Assembly (NCBI GenBank): GCA_021827885.1
Contig: JAKAUD010000031.1
Location: 4,300-11,994 of the forward strand
Reading direction: 5' to 3'
Length of the DNA stretch: 7,695 nt
Source of the DNA: Thermoplasmata archaeon
GTDB taxonomy: Archaea; Thermoplasmatota; Thermoplasmata; Thermoplasmatales; Thermoplasmataceae
Shown here: piece after piece, positions 6,557 to 7,695 of the stretch
Numbering within the stretch: the stretch's first letter is position 1
Layout: each line of letters starts with the position of its first letter
The notes under the pieces: generated by a model
Told to the model about the DNA's origin: nothing
What the model saw: the letters and a program-made list of their open reading frames with translations, nothing else
The model's database searches: none
Translations under genes and position numbers: made by a program

Positions 6557-6763
6557 TCACGTAGTACCCCTCTCCAGTTCAGCGATCTTCTCCCTGAGTA
6601 TCCCAGAGAACTCCGCGAAGTTGCTGCTCTGCCTGAGCGCATCCTCTATTATGTTCAGGTCCTGAAACTTCCTGTCGTTCCAGCCCTTGTTATATCCAAG
6701 TTTCCTTGCCCTCTGCACCGCAAGGTCATCGGGTAAGTAAAGAGATTCGCCCCGGTTGTTCAT
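6557..6763 (-). CDS. Small unrecognised charged protein (68 aa)
   Basis: The reading frame from ATG 6763 to TGA 6557 looks truly coding: third positions are rich in G and C (AAG, AGG, GAG, CTC, AAC), unlike the AT-richer genes of the dndC module. The protein is hydrophilic, begins MNNRGESLYLPDDLAVQRARKL, and then seems helical with a Gly/Trp break (GYNKGWNDRKF) and a closing helix FSGILREKIAELERG. I recognise no family. It has no membrane segment and no cysteines. A weak AT-rich box (ATACGTAT, 6785-6792) lies about 25 bases upstream of the start, where a leaderless promoter would sit. Its composition suggests native chromosomal sequence bordering the accessory region. Confidence 0.6.
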   Translation of the reverse strand: MNNRGESLYLPDDLAVQRARKLGYNKGWNDRKFQDLNIIEDALRQSSNFAEFSGILREKIAELERGTT

Positions 6764-6862
6764 CGAACTACCAAGGTTCCGGGAATACGTATGCCTTTCG
6801 GGAAAGAATAAAAATGAGAAAGTGAGCTATTTTATGAAAACCACTTATCTCAGGTACACGGG

Positions 6863-6870
6863 TTATACAT
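6863..6870 (+). promoter_or_regulatory. TATA box of the AbrB-type gene
   Basis: TTATACAT is centred about 26 bases before ATG 6893, again matching a leaderless layout. Confidence 0.45.
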
Positions 6871-6892
6871 AGGTCGGTTGCCATAATCATCT

Positions 6893-7053
6893 ATGAAGAA
6901 AGAGAGAACAATTGACGTAACTCACGTATCTGCAAAAGGAACTTCATACAGGATAACAATACCCGTAAAGATCGCAAAGATTCTTGGGCTTAATGACAGA
7001 GACATACTGAAATTATTGACGACAACGGCGTGAAGATATCGAAACTGGGATAA
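6893..7053 (+). pseudogene. SpoVT/AbrB-type DNA-binding protein, frameshifted near its C-terminus
   Basis: The first 40 residues or so form a swapped-hairpin AbrB domain: ERTIDVTHVSAKGTSYRITI followed by PVKIAKILGLNDRDIL. Such short proteins are common archaeal transcription regulators or antitoxin-type proteins. As read, translation stops at TGA 7031-7033 after 46 residues, ending in a low-complexity KLLTTTA. Moving the frame at about 7011 gives IDDNGVKISKLG and a stop at 7051-7053, which is the expected last beta strand of the domain. The whole span is 161 bases, one short of a multiple of three, so a single T lost from an AAATTTATT-like run would explain it. A TTATACAT box (6863-6870) lies about 26 bases before the ATG. 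The 46-residue product might still fold poorly or not at all; sequencing error is equally possible. Confidence 0.75.
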
Positions 7054-7191
7054 GGCATTTTCATCTTCCTTGGGATTTTAATTCCCTTTTCTCAGAGATC
7101 CAATTGTTTAGCTTGCAATTCGAATCGGATCTTTCAACTTTGCTGGCCAGCGTGTTCCTCAAGTAAATCACTCACGTCGAAATGAAACACA

Positions 7192-7695
7192 CTAGCTAGG
7201 CTTTCTTTTCTGGGAAACGATTGACACCCACAGCATTTGATCTCTGCATTTGTAAAGGAAAAAAATGGTAATTATAAGCCCCGCAAGGAATGAAATTAAG
7301 TGGACCAGTGAGTCCACGCCGGGAGCAACCGAAAAGAAAGCGGGAAAGTCAACAATAGGGTAAACAAAAGTGAAGAGGAAAAGGAAAACGGTGAAAACGT
7401 ATGTAGTGTACTTGCGCCACTTCCCTCCGCTCCTGTTTCTAGTTTCGTTCCCGATGTCCCTTTTCCTTACCTTCCTGAAGAAAAATGTGACGTACAGGTA
7501 TAGGTCTATATACGCAACTGCTCCTATCGATCCCCAGAACCCGTATACAATTCCAGATTGTCCGAACGAATAGCCGCTTGGTTCCTTAGCAACATACAAT
7601 GCCAGATCGACAATGTTGGCAATCAGAGGTGCCCCCAGAGATGCCAAAACCGATACAATGTATCTCCAGACCCTTAAGTACCGGCTGTATGCGGC
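7192..7695 (-). CDS. Rhomboid-like intramembrane serine protease, N-terminus outside window
   Basis: The frame is open from the right edge to TAG at 7192-7194, so the start lies beyond 7695; a TTG at 7647 is most likely internal. Rhomboids cut membrane proteins inside the bilayer with a Ser/His pair on two transmembrane helices. Visible here are the GxSG motif as GQSG in YSFGQSGIVYGFWGS, with the catalytic Ser codon at 7555-7557, and a later helix SLVHLISFLAGLII whose His codon (7300-7302) is the likely partner. There are about five hydrophobic segments in the visible part. Between them a basic cytosolic-type loop (RKVRKRDIGNETRNRSGGKWRKY) is longer than in minimal rhomboids. It ends in a short basic tail. 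It seems unrelated in function to the dndC module. Confidence 0.7.
   Translation of the reverse strand, partial: AAYSRYLRVWRYIVSVLASLGAPLIANIVDLALYVAKEPSGYSFGQSGIVYGFWGSIGAVAYIDLYLYVTFFFRKVRKRDIGNETRNRSGGKWRKYTTYVFTVFLFLFTFVYPIVDFPAFFSVAPGVDSLVHLISFLAGLIITIFFLYKCRDQMLWVSIVSQKRKPS

Noticed and set aside
7054..7191. A possible terminator hairpin around GGGATTTTAATTCCC
   Set aside because: Only four base pairs form, without a convincing T-run, so it is too weak to call.
1..7695. CRISPR array, tRNA/rRNA gene, transposase or attachment-site repeats
   Set aside because: No regularly spaced repeats, cloverleaf, rRNA-like sequence, transposase motif or flanking direct repeat was seen on either strand.

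Overview
The window looks like a piece of an archaeal chromosome. It has a HerA/NurA pair, a very short SpoVT/AbrB-type DNA-binding protein, and TATA-like boxes centred roughly 23-27 bases upstream of most start codons, which is the spacing expected for leaderless archaeal transcripts. Codons for Arg and Ile lean on AGG/AGA and ATA. The style resembles Thermoplasmata or a related mesophilic lineage, but nothing here fixes the taxon.

Layout. (1) Positions 3-317 (+) hold the end of an unrecognised gene entering from the left edge. (2) Positions 311 to about 640 (-) look empty at first. They hold the decayed C-terminal end of a second DndC-like gene, broken by at least one frameshift and by stops. 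(3) Positions 718-5307 (-) form the core of the window: dndC-like, then a HerA-like ATPase, then a NurA-like nuclease. The last two are only 3 bases apart and translationally coupled. (4) Divergent from dndC on the + strand are a 95-residue protein of unknown function and a two-domain gene (transthyretin/carboxypeptidase-regulatory-like fold plus HEPN domain) that is split by a frameshift inside the HEPN domain. (5) Positions 6557-7695 look more like ordinary chromosome: a 68-residue protein with GC-richer codons, a frameshifted AbrB-type gene, and the C-terminal two thirds or so of a rhomboid-type membrane protease running off the right edge.

How it may work. DndC-family enzymes are ATP-pyrophosphatase/PAPS-reductase-like Fe-S proteins that activate DNA for phosphorothioate modification. 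HerA and NurA form a DNA-translocating nuclease complex. Here they are linked on one strand, away from mre11/rad50, with no DndB, DndD or DndE in view, and next to a HEPN-domain (possible RNase) gene. I infer a defence island with a non-canonical DndC + HerA-NurA module. It could be a modification-restriction pair or a modification-independent DNA-degrading system. The ghost of another dndC-like gene beyond nurA, and the broken HEPN and AbrB genes, indicate turnover of accessory genes here, although sequencing error could explain the two single-base frameshifts.
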